A stretch of 64,000 nucleotides of DNA from Streptomyces canus (GCF_030816965.1 NZ_JAUSYQ010000002.1:6314001-6378000), one strand, 5' to 3'. Counted from the first letter of the stretch, positions 50,492 through 59,211 are shown. The notes: generated by a model from the letters alone, not told the origin. A program made the numbers and translations.

Positions 50492-51259
50492 ATGCTCTGT
50501 ACGCGCTGCCTGCATGCCGAAGCGGCACCGGACGGCGTGCTGTGCGCCGGGTGCGCCACGGCCGCCGGGTTCGCGACCCCGCCGGCCGGTGTCACACCGA
50601 AGATCCGGCTGCGCTCGCCGGTCGGGCTCGGCCGCGCCACCGCGGTACTGCTCGCACTGGCCGCGGCCGTCGACGTGTTCGCCCTCGGCGCGGACTTCCT
50701 CATGTACGACGTCACGGGCGACCTCGCCGTCGGCGACACCGGGGCGGCCGTACCGGACCGGGCCGACCTGGCGGACACGCTCACGGCCGCGGCCGGCAGC
50801 GCACAGGTGCTCGTGCTGCCGGCCTGCGCCGTCGTCTTCGTGATCTGGCTGTGGCGGGTCCGGCTCAACGCCGAGGTCTTCGCCCCGGACGGGCACCGCA
50901 AGGCGCGCGCCTGGCTGATCGCCGGCTGGGTCGTGCCGATCGCGAGCCTGTGGTACCCGCGCCGGGTCGTCGTCGACATCTGGGACGCGAGCAGCACGGG
51001 CGAGAAGCCGGGCGGGCATGCCCTGATCAACGTCTGGTGGACGCTGTGGCTCCTCACGAACACCATCGGGCGGTTCCTGTACACCGCGTTCGACGAGGCC
51101 GACACCTCCCAGGAGATCCACGACTCCATGACGCAGGTGATGTTCGCGGACGGTGTCGACGTCGTGGCCGCCCTGTTCGCCGCCGGTGTCGTGCTGCGGC
51201 TGACCCGGATGCAGGACGAGAAGGCCCACCAGGGAGTCGCGGCGCCTGCCGCCGTGTGA
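50492..51259 (+). CDS. DUF4328-domain membrane protein with N-terminal zinc ribbon
   Basis: This 255-residue protein starts with a zinc ribbon (MLCTRCLHAEAAPDGVLCAGCATAAG). Helices follow near TAVLLALAAAVDVFALGADFL, AQVLVLPACAVVFVIWLWRVRLNAEVF, WLIAGWVVPIASLWYPRRVVVDIW (the DUF4328 hallmark WxxPxxxLxxPxxxxxxxW), NVWWTLWLL and VVAALFAAGVVLRL. The family is abundant in Streptomyces and of unknown function. The ATG at 50492 follows a GGGGGG tract. A longer frame runs upstream without a better start. Confidence 0.85.
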   Translation: MLCTRCLHAEAAPDGVLCAGCATAAGFATPPAGVTPKIRLRSPVGLGRATAVLLALAAAVDVFALGADFLMYDVTGDLAVGDTGAAVPDRADLADTLTAAAGSAQVLVLPACAVVFVIWLWRVRLNAEVFAPDGHRKARAWLIAGWVVPIASLWYPRRVVVDIWDASSTGEKPGGHALINVWWTLWLLTNTIGRFLYTAFDEADTSQEIHDSMTQVMFADGVDVVAALFAAGVVLRLTRMQDEKAHQGVAAPAAV

Positions 51260-51346
51260 CGGATTTGGTCCATCCTGCTGCGAACTGCCGTACGAATGTG
51301 GTCTATTCGGGCCCGAGCCGTACCGAGCAGCCAGGGGGAACCGAGG

Positions 51347-51850
51347 ATGGGCTACTGGGGTTACTTCGTCGTGGGCCGCGGGGAGCGGCCGCTCGCCGAG
51401 CTGGACGCGCTGGCCGGAGCCGAGGGCATGGTCCTGCGCGAGTCGGCGCCCGGCGGATGGCAGGTCTGGGAGTACGCGAACGGCGAGGGCGACGTCGGGA
51501 ACATGAACGCCCTTGCCCTGGAGAGCGGTTCGCCCGCGCTCTTCGGATACGTCATGGACAGTGCGTCGGTCGTCCTGGAGGCGGCCGGGCCGGAGAGCGG
51601 GGCCTGGACGACCTGTCTGGCCCGTTCCGCCATGGCCGCGTACATCGGGGGCGGCGAGGAGGGGCTGTCCCTGGAGGACTACTTCCTCGAACCCCGGGAC
51701 GCGGCCGCGCGGGCCGTCGCCTGGGCGGCGGAGGCGGGGCACGAGGTGGCCGAGGAGCCATTGCTCGACGTACTGAACGCCGACCCCGATCCTTTGGCCG
51801 AAAACCTCTTCTTCCGTATGCTCGACCGGCTCGGTGTGGTGCCCCTGTGA
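51347..51850 (+). CDS. Hypothetical protein, Streptomyces-type
   Basis: This 167-residue acidic soluble protein starts MGYWGYFVVGRGERPLAELDAL and has WQVWEYANGEGDVGNMNALALESGSPALFGYVMDS in the middle and an alanine-rich helical end (RAVAWAAEAGHEVAEEPLLDVL). No family is recognised by eye. ATG at 51347 follows CAGGGGGAACCGAGG. It lies between two other small hypothetical genes on the same strand with short gaps, so they may share a transcript. Codon use is normal for the genome. Confidence 0.75.
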   Translation: MGYWGYFVVGRGERPLAELDALAGAEGMVLRESAPGGWQVWEYANGEGDVGNMNALALESGSPALFGYVMDSASVVLEAAGPESGAWTTCLARSAMAAYIGGGEEGLSLEDYFLEPRDAAARAVAWAAEAGHEVAEEPLLDVLNADPDPLAENLFFRMLDRLGVVPL

Positions 51851-51924
51851 CACTCCCGGGCCATCGCACGCAGTAAGGGGAAGTGCGGGTTCCGTTAGGG
51901 AATACCGCGGCGAGGGAGGCGTGG

Positions 51925-52542
51925 ATGAGTCTGGTGGAGCTGATCGGCCAGGCCGACAAACGCGGACTGGCCGCCAGCGGGTTGGCTTGTTTGGATCGCT
52001 GCGTACCGCTGCTCGGTGGCGACGACGAGGTCCTTCGGCCGCTGTGGGCGGGGCTCGCGGACGACGCCGGGGCCGCGGAGTGGGGCGAACGGCTGGAGCA
52101 GGTGCGGGGAAAGCTGGGCGGGGAGTTCGGGGCCGCCGACGGAGGCGACGGCGTTCCGGGAGCGGGCGGCTCCGGCGACTGCGCCGACTCCGGTGAGGAC
52201 GAGGCCGTGCTGCTGGCCCGCCGCATGCTCGCCGCCGCGCCGGTCGAACGCTCCGCCGCCGGGATGCGGATGTGGGCCGACGCCTGCTCGGTCGCCGCGC
52301 TCCGGATCCACCGGCTGCTCGACCCCCTGAAGGACGCCGGCGACTCGGTCGACGCCCGCCGCGAGGGCCGTACGGAGGGCATGTCCCCCCTCGTCGCCGC
52401 CGAACTGCGCCGCCAGATCACCGTCCTGGAACTCCTCGCCGGCCACGGCCCGGCAGGCCTGCGCCCGGCCCTGGAGGTGTCGACGGAGGGCCGCCGGGTG
52501 CTGCGCGCGGTGGTGTCCCGCAGGAGCCGGCGGCGGGGGTGA
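51925..52542 (+). CDS. Hypothetical helical protein
   Basis: This 205-residue soluble, alpha-helical, Ala/Gly/Leu-rich protein starts MSLVELIGQADKRGLAASGLACLDRCVPLLGGDDEVLRPLWAGLA, with a central acidic Gly-rich linker and a C-terminal helical part (SVAALRIHRLLDPLKDAGDSVDARREG, LRRQITVLELLAG) ending in a very basic SRRSRRRG. Start ATG 51925 is preceded by GAGGGAGG. No family recognised; it reads as a conserved Streptomyces hypothetical. It is convergent with the DUF1877-type gene. Confidence 0.75.
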   Translation: MSLVELIGQADKRGLAASGLACLDRCVPLLGGDDEVLRPLWAGLADDAGAAEWGERLEQVRGKLGGEFGAADGGDGVPGAGGSGDCADSGEDEAVLLARRMLAAAPVERSAAGMRMWADACSVAALRIHRLLDPLKDAGDSVDARREGRTEGMSPLVAAELRRQITVLELLAGHGPAGLRPALEVSTEGRRVLRAVVSRRSRRRG

Positions 52543-52564
52543 GGGAGGGCTCAGTGGTGGCGGC

Positions 52565-53026
52565 TCACTGGACGAGCCACTTGACCACCGCGTCCCCGTA
52601 CCGCGCCGTCTGATCGTAGAAAGCCGTCAGGTCCCGGTGCGCCGCCGCGAACACCCCCCGTGCCTCCCGTTCCGCGGCCGCCCCGCCGTGTCTGGGCAGC
52701 AACTCCTCGCGGACGAGCAGCCACAGGGCCTCGAAGTCGGCGGACCCGAGGTACGCCGAGACGTGGTTCGCCCGGGCTGCCGTCAGGAGCAGGAACGGGG
52801 GCTTGTCGTGGTCGCCCGGATAGACCGGCAGTCCGCCGAGGACCACCTCGGCGCCGGCGTAGAGGAGTTCGTGGTCCAGGTAGGACTTGTCCAGCACCTC
52901 CTCCCGGTGTCGTCCGATGCGTTCGCGGACGGCGTCCCAGTCGTCCTCGAACAGCCGTTGCATCCAGTTCGCGCTGTTGCGCAGGGCCGAGGGCGGCACC
53001 GCGCGGAGATGGAAGTAGTCGCTCAT
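52565..53026 (-). CDS. DUF1877-family protein
   Basis: This 153-residue protein has the DUF1877 pattern: MSDYFHLRAVPPSALRNSANWMQRLFEDDWDAVRERIGRHREEVLDKSYLDHELLYAG with LPVYPGDHDKPPFLLLTAARANHVSAYLGSADFEAL and an AHRDLTAFYDQTARYGDAVVKWLV end. The family is widespread and of unknown function. The ATG at 53024-53026 was chosen because the family starts there; the frame remains open upstream without homology. No operon partner. Confidence 0.82.
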   Translation of the reverse strand: MSDYFHLRAVPPSALRNSANWMQRLFEDDWDAVRERIGRHREEVLDKSYLDHELLYAGAEVVLGGLPVYPGDHDKPPFLLLTAARANHVSAYLGSADFEALWLLVREELLPRHGGAAAEREARGVFAAAHRDLTAFYDQTARYGDAVVKWLVQ

Positions 53027-53203
53027 CAGAGACAGGAGCGCAGCGGAGGGGCGAATCGTCACTCCGGCGTCAACCTCGCGACAGAGAGGGTCCTGTGACC
53101 GTCCGGGGAGGGATGCGGCGAAGGTGGGTCGGTCCTGCACCGGTCCGTGCGAAGGCCCCGATCCGCGTGACGAAACACCTCGCTGAGACGCTTTCCCCAA
53201 GTG

Positions 53204-53641
53204 ATGACAGATGTGACGGCTCATACGACCGCTGATGTGACGACCCGCCAGGCACCCGCGCCCGCGACCAGGCCCTCCGCCGCGACCAAGCCCGTGCGCT
53301 GGGCGGCCGACGCCGTGTCGGCCCTGCGCGAGGGCGCACGCGTCCGGCTCGACTACTCGGCGCAGAGCCTGTGGCGCGTCGACCGGCTGATCGAGGAGAT
53401 ACGGCGGGAGGGAGTGCCGTACGCCGCCGTGGAGACGGTGCTGCGCGGGCTCGGCGCCTACGCCGGTGAGGTCGTCGTCCGCCAGGCCGGCGCCGAATGG
53501 TGGACGAGCGGCGGCGACCACTGGGTCCGTACGCCCGACGGACGGCTGTGGGACCCGGTGGACGAGGCACGCCGCTGCTTCGCCGGGGACGGCTCGCTGC
53601 GACTGCTGTGCCGGGATGCGACGGGTGCTGTGCGGCGCTGA
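53204..53641 (+). CDS. Hypothetical protein, unknown function
   Basis: This protein of about 145 residues has a Thr/Ala/Pro-rich start (MTDVTAHTTADVTTRQAPAPATRPSAATKP) and then a compact alpha/beta domain: VRWAADAVSALREGARVRLDYSAQSLWRVDRLIEEIRREGVPYAAVETVLRGLGAYAGEVVVRQAGAEWWTSGGDHWVRTPDGRLWDPVDEARRC. It resembles the DUF6278/DUF3806-type small domain seen in other Streptomyces hypotheticals, but that is a weak guess. A GTG one codon upstream is an equal alternative start. No ribosome site is clear. It precedes the decayed MFS gene. Confidence 0.7.
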   Translation: MTDVTAHTTADVTTRQAPAPATRPSAATKPVRWAADAVSALREGARVRLDYSAQSLWRVDRLIEEIRREGVPYAAVETVLRGLGAYAGEVVVRQAGAEWWTSGGDHWVRTPDGRLWDPVDEARRCFAGDGSLRLLCRDATGAVRR

Positions 53642-53672
53642 CCGAGGACGCTGGCAGGCGCACGATGGGGTC

Positions 53673-54230
53673 ATGGCCGACAACCGTCGTTGGTGGGCGC
53701 TGGTCGTCATCGCCCTCGCCCAGTTGATGGTCGTGCGGACATGACCATCGTGGAGGGTCACCACCGCCTACACCCTCGCCTTCGGTTCGGGGCCCGGCCC
53801 TGCAGGGCGTGTTCGCCGCGCTGCTCGCGCCGGCCGCGCTGTCGCTGCTCGCGACGACGTTCACGGAACCGAAGGAGCGGGCGAAGGCCTTCGGGGTGTT
53901 CGGGGCGATCGTCGGGGCGGGCGCCGCGATCGGGCTGCTCGCGGGCGGTCTGCTCACCGAGATTCTGGACTGGCACTGGTGTCTGTACGTCAACGTGCCC
54001 GTCGCGCTGGTCGCGTTCGCGGGCGCGCGGGCGCTCCTCGCGCCCGGGGGACGGCACCCCGACCCCCACCTCGACGTGCCGGCCGCGCTGCTCGGCTCGG
54101 GCGGCATGCTGGCGCTGGTGTACGGCTTCTCCGAGGCGGCGTTGGCCACCTGGTGGGCCTTCGGGGCGCTGCTGCCGGCCGCGCTGATCGCGGGAGTCGT
54201 CGTGAACGCGGGACGGGCGCCCACTCCCCA
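53673..54230 (+). pseudogene. Decayed DHA2-type MFS exporter gene
   Basis: The N-terminus is that of a DHA2 exporter (ATG at 53673, MADNRRWWALVVIALAQLMVV) but then hits TGA at 53742-53744. Pieces of the expected continuation are recognisable in shifted frames: DMTIVE, then VTTAYTLAFGSG, then ALQGVFAALLAPAALSLLAT running on to LLPAALIAGVVVNAG in a single frame to about 54230. The 53740-53810 stretch thus joins fragments of a family that normally has about 70 residues there. About half of the usual 14-helix protein is missing from the C-terminus. A multiply deleted and frameshifted remnant. Confidence 0.8.
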
Positions 54231-54278
54231 GGGTGGGGGAGCGGGCGCCCGAGCCGGTGGACACGCTGGGCTGAGGCC

Positions 54279-56522
54279 CTACTTGATGTAGACCAGGCCG
54301 TCCGTCGTGATCGTCGGGCGGCCGCTGGTGCCCACCACCACGATCTTCACCGTGTGCTTGGCGCTGCTGGACCACGACTTGGTCCAGATCGCCTGGCGGT
54401 AGGCGGTGGTCGAGGACTTCAGGTCCACGGTCGCGACCTTGGTGCCGTCCACGTACACGTACGCCTGCCCGGAGGTGGACGCCCGCGAGACCACCCACGC
54501 GGCGGACTTGCCGGTGAACGTCCAGGTCAGGCTCGCACCCTTGGAACTGCTGGAGTACGACTTGCCGCCGAGGTAGCTGGTGGAGGAACGGGTCGTCCAG
54601 CTGCCGGACTTGGTGGCCGAGGTCTCCTGAAGGATCATCGGCGTGTACGAGGGGGACGACGTACGGGTGTTGCCCGCGACGTCGTACGCCTTCATCGACC
54701 AGGTGCTCGCGGTACCGGGCTTGGCGGTACGGCTGGAGCTGGTGGTGGTCGGGCCGAAGGTGGCCGTCGTCGGGGACAGCAGGCTCACCTGCTTCAGGGC
54801 CTGGGAGTCGGCGGCCTTCCAGCCGAGGGTCACCGGGGCGGCGGTGGTGTTGACCGTGCCGGTGCGCAGGGTGATCTTCGGTGTGGTGGAGAAGGTCGGC
54901 GCGGTGGTGTCGGTGACGACGGTCAGCGCGGTGGTCGTCGCGGCCTTGCCGGACTGGTGCACGGCCCGTACGGCGACCTTGTGGCTGCCCGCGGCCAGGG
55001 TGGTGCCGGCCGAGGTGGCCGTACCGGACGTGGTGGCCACGACCTTCCCGTCGACCAGCAGCTCGAACTTCGAGATCAGCGAACCCGGCGTGGTGGCCGA
55101 CCACTTCGCCGTGATCGCGCCCTTGGTGTAGTACGTCGACCCGGACAGGGCCGCGCCGGTCAGCGAGGTGAGCTTCAGGCCCTGCACCGGGCCGGACGCC
55201 CAGGCGCGGATGGTCGGCAGCTGGGCGTAGAGGGAGGTGCCGGGGCACTCGGTGGCGTAGCCGTCGCGGTGGCCGGAGACCCGGTTGAAGGTGTAGAGGC
55301 TGCCCGCGGTGAAGCTCGTACCCGCGAGGTTCTTCTGCGTCGCGCCCGCCTTCAGCTGGACCGTCGAGTTGGGATCGACGCCGTACTGGCCGAGCTTCCA
55401 GGCCGTGATCCGGGCGACCGAGGCGAGGGCGGCGTTCGAGGCGCCCGCGGCGGTGTAGTTGCCGAGGACCGCGATGCCGGTGGACTCACGGTTCCAGCCG
55501 TAGGTGTGCGCGCCGAGGACCGGCAGGTCCACGCCGCCCTTGCGGCCCTCGAAGATGGTGCCGCACTTGTCGACGAGGAAGTTGTAGCCGATGTCGTTCC
55601 AGCCGTTGGTCTGCGTGTGGTACGCGTAGATGCCGCGCACGATCGCCGCGGAGTCGGCGCACGAGTAGTCGTTGGAGCCGTCCGTGTGGTGCACGAAGAC
55701 GGCCTTCACATCGGCGTTGTACTCCGACGGGTCGGGGCTGAGCGACTCGTCGGCGCCCCAGCCGGCGCGGGAGACCATCGAGGGCTTGGGGGCCGTCGAC
55801 GGGGGCGCGGTGGGGGTGGTGGCCGTGGGTGTGGGGGTCGGCGTCGAGGAGGCGGTGGCCGAAGCCGAAGCCGACGCGGAGGCCGTGGCCGTCGGTGACG
55901 GGGAGTCGGTCGGTGCCGGAGTCGGTGTCGGCGTCCCGTCCGCGGCGAACGCCGCCGGGTCCGTGTCGTCGCCGGTGTTCTTCTGCTCCGCGGCGGTCGC
56001 GATGCCCGGGTCGACGAGGTTGACCTCAAGTCCCTTGGGAAGTCCGGCACTCGTGGTGCCGTCCTCGTGGACGACCTGCACCTGCACACCGTCCGAGGGG
56101 CCGACCCACAGCGGCTCGGACGCGCCGCGGGCGCCGCTGCGCTCCTCGGGGTCCTCCGGCGGGTCGATGTTCGTCTCCAGGTCCTGCCAGGCGGTCCACT
56201 CGCCCGTGTCGCTGCTGCGGGTACGGACCTGCGCCTTGCCCTCCAGCGGTTTGGTCACCCCCGTCCAGGAGACACCGAGCAGCGAGAACTCCTTGGTCTC
56301 GGTGCGCGGCAGCTCCCGCTTGCCGGCCGCGGTGCCCTTCAGCGTCAAGTCGTAGACCTTCACCGGCCGCTTGGGCTGCACGTCCCCCGCGGCGTCGGTC
56401 GACGGACTGGCGACGGCGTAGGTCGCGATGCCGCCGCCTCCCAGAACAACCGCACCGAGCGTCAGCCACGCTCGCCGCTTCATGCTGAGCGGTCTGTACG
56501 CACGGCTTTTACGACGACTCAC
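54279..56522 (-). CDS. Secreted PGRP-type N-acetylmuramoyl-L-alanine amidase with C-terminal repeats
   Basis: This 747-residue exported protein has an SRRKSRAYRPLSMKRRAWLTLG start, perhaps Tat-like. The mature part begins with a beta-rich domain, a Thr/Pro/Ser-rich linker (TPTPTAT-type), then a PGRP/amidase 2 domain: RAGWGADES, VFVHHTDGSNDYSC, YHTQTNGWNDIGYNFLVDKCGTIFEGRKGG, AHTYGWNRESTGIAVLGNY and SGHRDGYATECPG. The zinc ligands are His (VHH), His (SGHRD) and Cys (TECPG). Several Ig-like or beta repeats follow (FELLVDGKVVATTSGT, KAYDVAGNT), and the end is GRPTITTDGLVYIK. GTG at 56520-56522 is preferred; ATG at 56481 is possible. It cleaves the amide between MurNAc and L-Ala. Confidence 0.88.
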   Translation of the reverse strand: MSRRKSRAYRPLSMKRRAWLTLGAVVLGGGGIATYAVASPSTDAAGDVQPKRPVKVYDLTLKGTAAGKRELPRTETKEFSLLGVSWTGVTKPLEGKAQVRTRSSDTGEWTAWQDLETNIDPPEDPEERSGARGASEPLWVGPSDGVQVQVVHEDGTTSAGLPKGLEVNLVDPGIATAAEQKNTGDDTDPAAFAADGTPTPTPAPTDSPSPTATASASASASATASSTPTPTPTATTPTAPPSTAPKPSMVSRAGWGADESLSPDPSEYNADVKAVFVHHTDGSNDYSCADSAAIVRGIYAYHTQTNGWNDIGYNFLVDKCGTIFEGRKGGVDLPVLGAHTYGWNRESTGIAVLGNYTAAGASNAALASVARITAWKLGQYGVDPNSTVQLKAGATQKNLAGTSFTAGSLYTFNRVSGHRDGYATECPGTSLYAQLPTIRAWASGPVQGLKLTSLTGAALSGSTYYTKGAITAKWSATTPGSLISKFELLVDGKVVATTSGTATSAGTTLAAGSHKVAVRAVHQSGKAATTTALTVVTDTTAPTFSTTPKITLRTGTVNTTAAPVTLGWKAADSQALKQVSLLSPTTATFGPTTTSSSRTAKPGTASTWSMKAYDVAGNTRTSSPSYTPMILQETSATKSGSWTTRSSTSYLGGKSYSSSSKGASLTWTFTGKSAAWVVSRASTSGQAYVYVDGTKVATVDLKSSTTAYRQAIWTKSWSSSAKHTVKIVVVGTSGRPTITTDGLVYIK

Positions 56523-56553
56523 TACCCCACCCCTGAATTTGGTCACAGAAACA

Positions 56554-56612
56554 CCACCTGTCACACAGGTGGCACTTGGACAGCGTACGAACACTGCCAC
56601 GTGTCACAGGTG
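56554..56612. promoter_or_regulatory. Two related palindromes in the divergent amidase/sigma region
   Basis: CCACCTGT-CAC-ACAGGTGG (56554-56572) is a perfect inverted repeat; a related imperfect repeat CACGTGTCACAGGTG lies at 56598-56612, 44 bp further on, and TGTGACACTTCTGTGAG near 56646-56662 has similar half-sites. Repeated near-identical palindromes in a divergent region suggest an operator for a regulator of the amidase and/or the sigma operon. The protein is unknown. Confidence 0.45.
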
Positions 56613-56782
56613 TTCGAGGCGGGGTGCCCGGGATGTCCGACCTGCTGTGACACTTCTGTGAGGTCCGACGCTGTTGACCGTGGGGGACATGGGCAAGGGT
56701 GTGACCGTGCCGGACGGTGCGGAATCGCCACGAACCGGTACGGACAGGAAAGTTCTTGGGCCAGGGAGGGGAACCCCGCCGC

Positions 56783-57373
56783 GTGCAGGCGTACGACGGG
56801 GAACTGGGCGCGGCCGTCGCGCGAGCCCAGGAGGGTGACGAGGCTGCCTTCGCGGTCGCCTACCGGCTGGTGCAGCCCGGACTGCTCGGGTATCTGCGCG
56901 GGCTGGTCGGGGAGGACGCGGAGGACGTGGCCTCGGACGCCTGGCTGGAGATCGCCCGGGACCTGGGCCGGTTCAAGGGTGACGGGGCGGGCTTCCGCGG
57001 CTGGACCGCGACCATCGCCCGGCACCGGGCCCTCGACCATCTGCGCCGGCTGCGGGTGCGGCCCCGGTCGGCGGCGCTGGAGCAGGACATGCTGGACCTG
57101 CCCGCCCCGCACAGCACCCACGACCAGGCGCTGGAGTCCCTGTCCACCGAGTACGCCCTCGAACTGGTCCGGGGGCTCCCGCGGGACCAGGCCGAGGCGG
57201 TGTTGCTGCGGGTCGTCGTCGGACTGGACGGCCCCACCGCCGCCCGCGTCCTGGGCAAACGCCCCGGCGCGGTGCGCACCGCGGCGTACCGGGGGCTGAA
57301 GCGGCTGGCGCACCAGTTGGGCGCCGAGAGTGTGACGGATGAAGGCCCCCGGACGCTGGGGGAGTCGACATGA
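56783..57373 (+). CDS. ECF-type RNA polymerase sigma factor (first tandem copy)
   Basis: This protein of about 196 residues has region 2 (ARAQEGDEAAFAVAYRLVQPGLLGYLRGLVGEDAEDVASDAWLEIARDLGRFKGDGAGFRGWTATIARHRALDHLRR) and region 4 (LPRDQAEAVLLRVVVGLDGPTAARVLGKRPGAVRTAAYRGLKRLA). The close paralogue at 58549-59211 shares most of these blocks. The GTG at 56783 follows GGGAGGGG; an ATG at 56717 would lengthen the start without homology. It overlaps the downstream gene by ATGA. It probably directs transcription of genes under the control of a cell-envelope signal sensed via the downstream protein. Confidence 0.88.
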   Translation: MQAYDGELGAAVARAQEGDEAAFAVAYRLVQPGLLGYLRGLVGEDAEDVASDAWLEIARDLGRFKGDGAGFRGWTATIARHRALDHLRRLRVRPRSAALEQDMLDLPAPHSTHDQALESLSTEYALELVRGLPRDQAEAVLLRVVVGLDGPTAARVLGKRPGAVRTAAYRGLKRLAHQLGAESVTDEGPRTLGEST

Positions 57374-58218
57374 CAGGCGAGGGCGCCACCTCGGACAGGG
57401 ACGGACACGGCATGGGTGACGAACGGAGCGGCGATGCCCCCGGCCGTCGGCATGCGCGCCCGGAGGAGACCCTGCGGGGCCGGACCGCACGGGAGCGGCA
57501 GTCGCACGACGACACCGCCCACGACGACACCGCCCCCGCGCCGACAGCGCCGTACGACGACAGTCCCCTCGAGGCGCTGCTCGCCGCGGCCCTCCGTGGG
57601 GAGAAGTCCGACGGCGAGGCGGAGCGGCGGGCCGTGGCCGCCTTCCGGGCGGCGAGGGACGCCGGGGTACACCGGGCGCGGACCAGGCGGCGCGACGACT
57701 GGCGGCCCCGCTCGCAGCGGCGCCGGGCACGTTCGCTGAAGGCGACGCTCTCCGTGCTCCTCGCCAGTCTCACCCTCGGCGGTGTCGCCTACGCGGCGAT
57801 CGGCTCGACGGGCGGCGGCGAGCCCAAGGGTGCGGTGAGCGGCAAGGATGTACGCCCGAGCGTCTCGGCGAGCACCCCGGCCGAGTCGCACAGCAGTGCG
57901 AGGCCCACCGCGTCCGCCCCCGCTGAGCGCCCGCCCACCGCGAAGGACACCCTGGCCCACTGCCGCGCCTACGAAAAACTCCGGGGCCGGGGCAAGGCGC
58001 TGGACTCGACGGCGTACCAGCGGCTCGTGACGGCGGCCGGCGGTGAGGCGAACGTGAGCGCCTACTGCGCCACGCTGACGGGTCCGGGCACGGGGACGGG
58101 CGCGGGGACGGCCGACGCGAATGGCGCGAATGGCGCGAATGACGCGAAACCGGGGAAGCGGAAGGCCAGGACGAGCGCCCCGCAGAACGCGGACAAGAAC
58201 AAGTCCAAGAAGCAGTGA
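57370..58218 (+). CDS. Single-pass membrane protein, probable partner of the adjacent sigma factor
   Basis: This 282-residue protein has an N-terminal charged, helical part (about residues 1-120; DDSPLEALLAAALRGEKSDGEAERRAVAAFRAARDAG) resembling the cytoplasmic arm of the paralogue at 59211. One transmembrane helix follows (ATLSVLLASLTLGGVAYAAIG), then an extracytoplasmic Ser/Ala/Pro-rich linker and a conserved knob (TLAHCRAYEKLRGRGKALDSTAYQRLVTAAGGEANVSAYCATL) with two cysteines, ending in a Lys-rich tail. No classical ZAS is present. The ATG at 57370 overlaps the sigma stop by ATGA. Topology and overlap suggest an anti-sigma role. Confidence 0.8.
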   Translation: MTGEGATSDRDGHGMGDERSGDAPGRRHARPEETLRGRTARERQSHDDTAHDDTAPAPTAPYDDSPLEALLAAALRGEKSDGEAERRAVAAFRAARDAGVHRARTRRRDDWRPRSQRRRARSLKATLSVLLASLTLGGVAYAAIGSTGGGEPKGAVSGKDVRPSVSASTPAESHSSARPTASAPAERPPTAKDTLAHCRAYEKLRGRGKALDSTAYQRLVTAAGGEANVSAYCATLTGPGTGTGAGTADANGANGANDAKPGKRKARTSAPQNADKNKSKKQ

Positions 58219-58548
58219 CCCGGAGCGGGTGAACCGCGGAGACGGCCGGGGCCGCCACCCCCCACAGGAGAGGCCCCGGCCGTCGCGCGGCACGGGCCGC
58301 GCGGCGGCCCGTACTCTCTTCAGCGCCATGAGGGCGGTTTCTGTCACACTCCCGCAGGGCCCGCCCGGGATCACGAGGTAGTTGCATTTTGTACGGACAT
58401 GGACGAGCAGCGGTTTCAGGTCGTAACGTGCCTTTCGCGCCGGGCGCGGAAGTTGAATGATCAGCGCGACTCTCGAGCGATCAACCACAACCCCTCGACG
58501 GCTCGAAGCGGCGACCATCGATCGCGACCATGTATTGAGGATTCACGG
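58219..58548 (+). other. 330-base gap between the two sigma/partner pairs
   Basis: Besides the hairpin at 58242-58283 and a second GC stem (CGCGCGGC/GCCGCGCG, about 58285-58304), no gene is seen. The last 160 bases before the second sigma gene are AT-richer (about 58380-58548) and should hold its promoter, but no box was convincing. Confidence 0.5.
58242..58283 (+). terminator. Hairpin terminator after the first sigma/partner pair
   Basis: A perfect 12-bp inverted repeat ACGGCCGGGGCC (58242-58253) / GGCCCCGGCCGT (58272-58283) has an 18-base loop and starts 24 bases after the stop codon. Confidence 0.7.
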
Positions 58549-59211
58549 GTGCTGGGGGACGACGCGGAGTTGACTGCCGCGGTGCTTGCGGCACAGGACG
58601 GGGACGAGACCGCGTTCCGGACTGTGTACCGCGCGGTGCACCCGCGGCTGCTCGGATACGTCCGGACGCTGGTCGGTGACCCGGACGCCGAGGACGTGGC
58701 CTCCGAGGCCTGGCTCCAGATAGCCCGTGACCTGGACCGGTTCGACGGGGACGCGGACCGCTTCCGCGGCTGGGCCGCACGGATAGCCCGCAACCGCGCC
58801 CTCGACCACATCCGGATGCGCGGCCGCCGGCCCGCCATCGGCGGCGACGAGACCGAACTGACGGGCAAGCCCGCCGAGTCGGACACCGCGGGCGAGGCCA
58901 TCGAGGCGCTGGCCACCGGCACCACCCTCTCGCTCATCGCCCGGCTGCCCCAGGACCAGGCCGAGGCAGTGGTGCTGCGCGTGGTGGTCGGCCTGGATGC
59001 CAAGACCGCCGCCCAGACCCTCGGCAAGCGTCCCGGCGCGGTACGCACGGCCGCGCACCGAGGTCTGAAACGACTCGCCGAGCTCCTCGGCGGGGATCCG
59101 GAATCGGCCGGCGCGCTCGATGCCCTGCCGCCCCAGCGAGAACCGCAGGACAGTGCGGTGACGTCCGCGAGTGTGACGCATATGCGTCCGCGGACGCAGA
59201 AGGACATGTGA
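58549..59211 (+). CDS. ECF-type RNA polymerase sigma factor (second tandem copy)
   Basis: This protein of about 220 residues is paralogous to the gene at 56783-57373. Region 2 reads AVLAAQDGDETAFRTVYRAVHPRLLGYVRTLVGDPDAEDVASEAWLQIARDLDRFDGDADRFRGWAARIARNRALDHIRMRGRR and region 4 reads LPQDQAEAVVLRVVVGLDAKTAAQTLGKRPGAVRTAAHRGLKRLAELLGG. The C-terminus adds about 35 residues that are Gln/Asp-rich (PQREPQDSAVTSASVTHMRPRTQKDM). GTG at 58549 follows TTGAGGA; an upstream ATG at 58399 is rejected because the extra part is arginine-rich noise. Its stop overlaps the ATG of the next gene (TGATG). Confidence 0.88.
   Translation: MLGDDAELTAAVLAAQDGDETAFRTVYRAVHPRLLGYVRTLVGDPDAEDVASEAWLQIARDLDRFDGDADRFRGWAARIARNRALDHIRMRGRRPAIGGDETELTGKPAESDTAGEAIEALATGTTLSLIARLPQDQAEAVVLRVVVGLDAKTAAQTLGKRPGAVRTAAHRGLKRLAELLGGDPESAGALDALPPQREPQDSAVTSASVTHMRPRTQKDM

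Noticed and set aside
54231..54291. Continuation of the decayed MFS frame to a stop at 54291
   Set aside because: The last residues (APTPQGGGAGARAGGHAGLR) are not transporter-like and overlap the amidase gene end, so the remnant is ended at about 54230.
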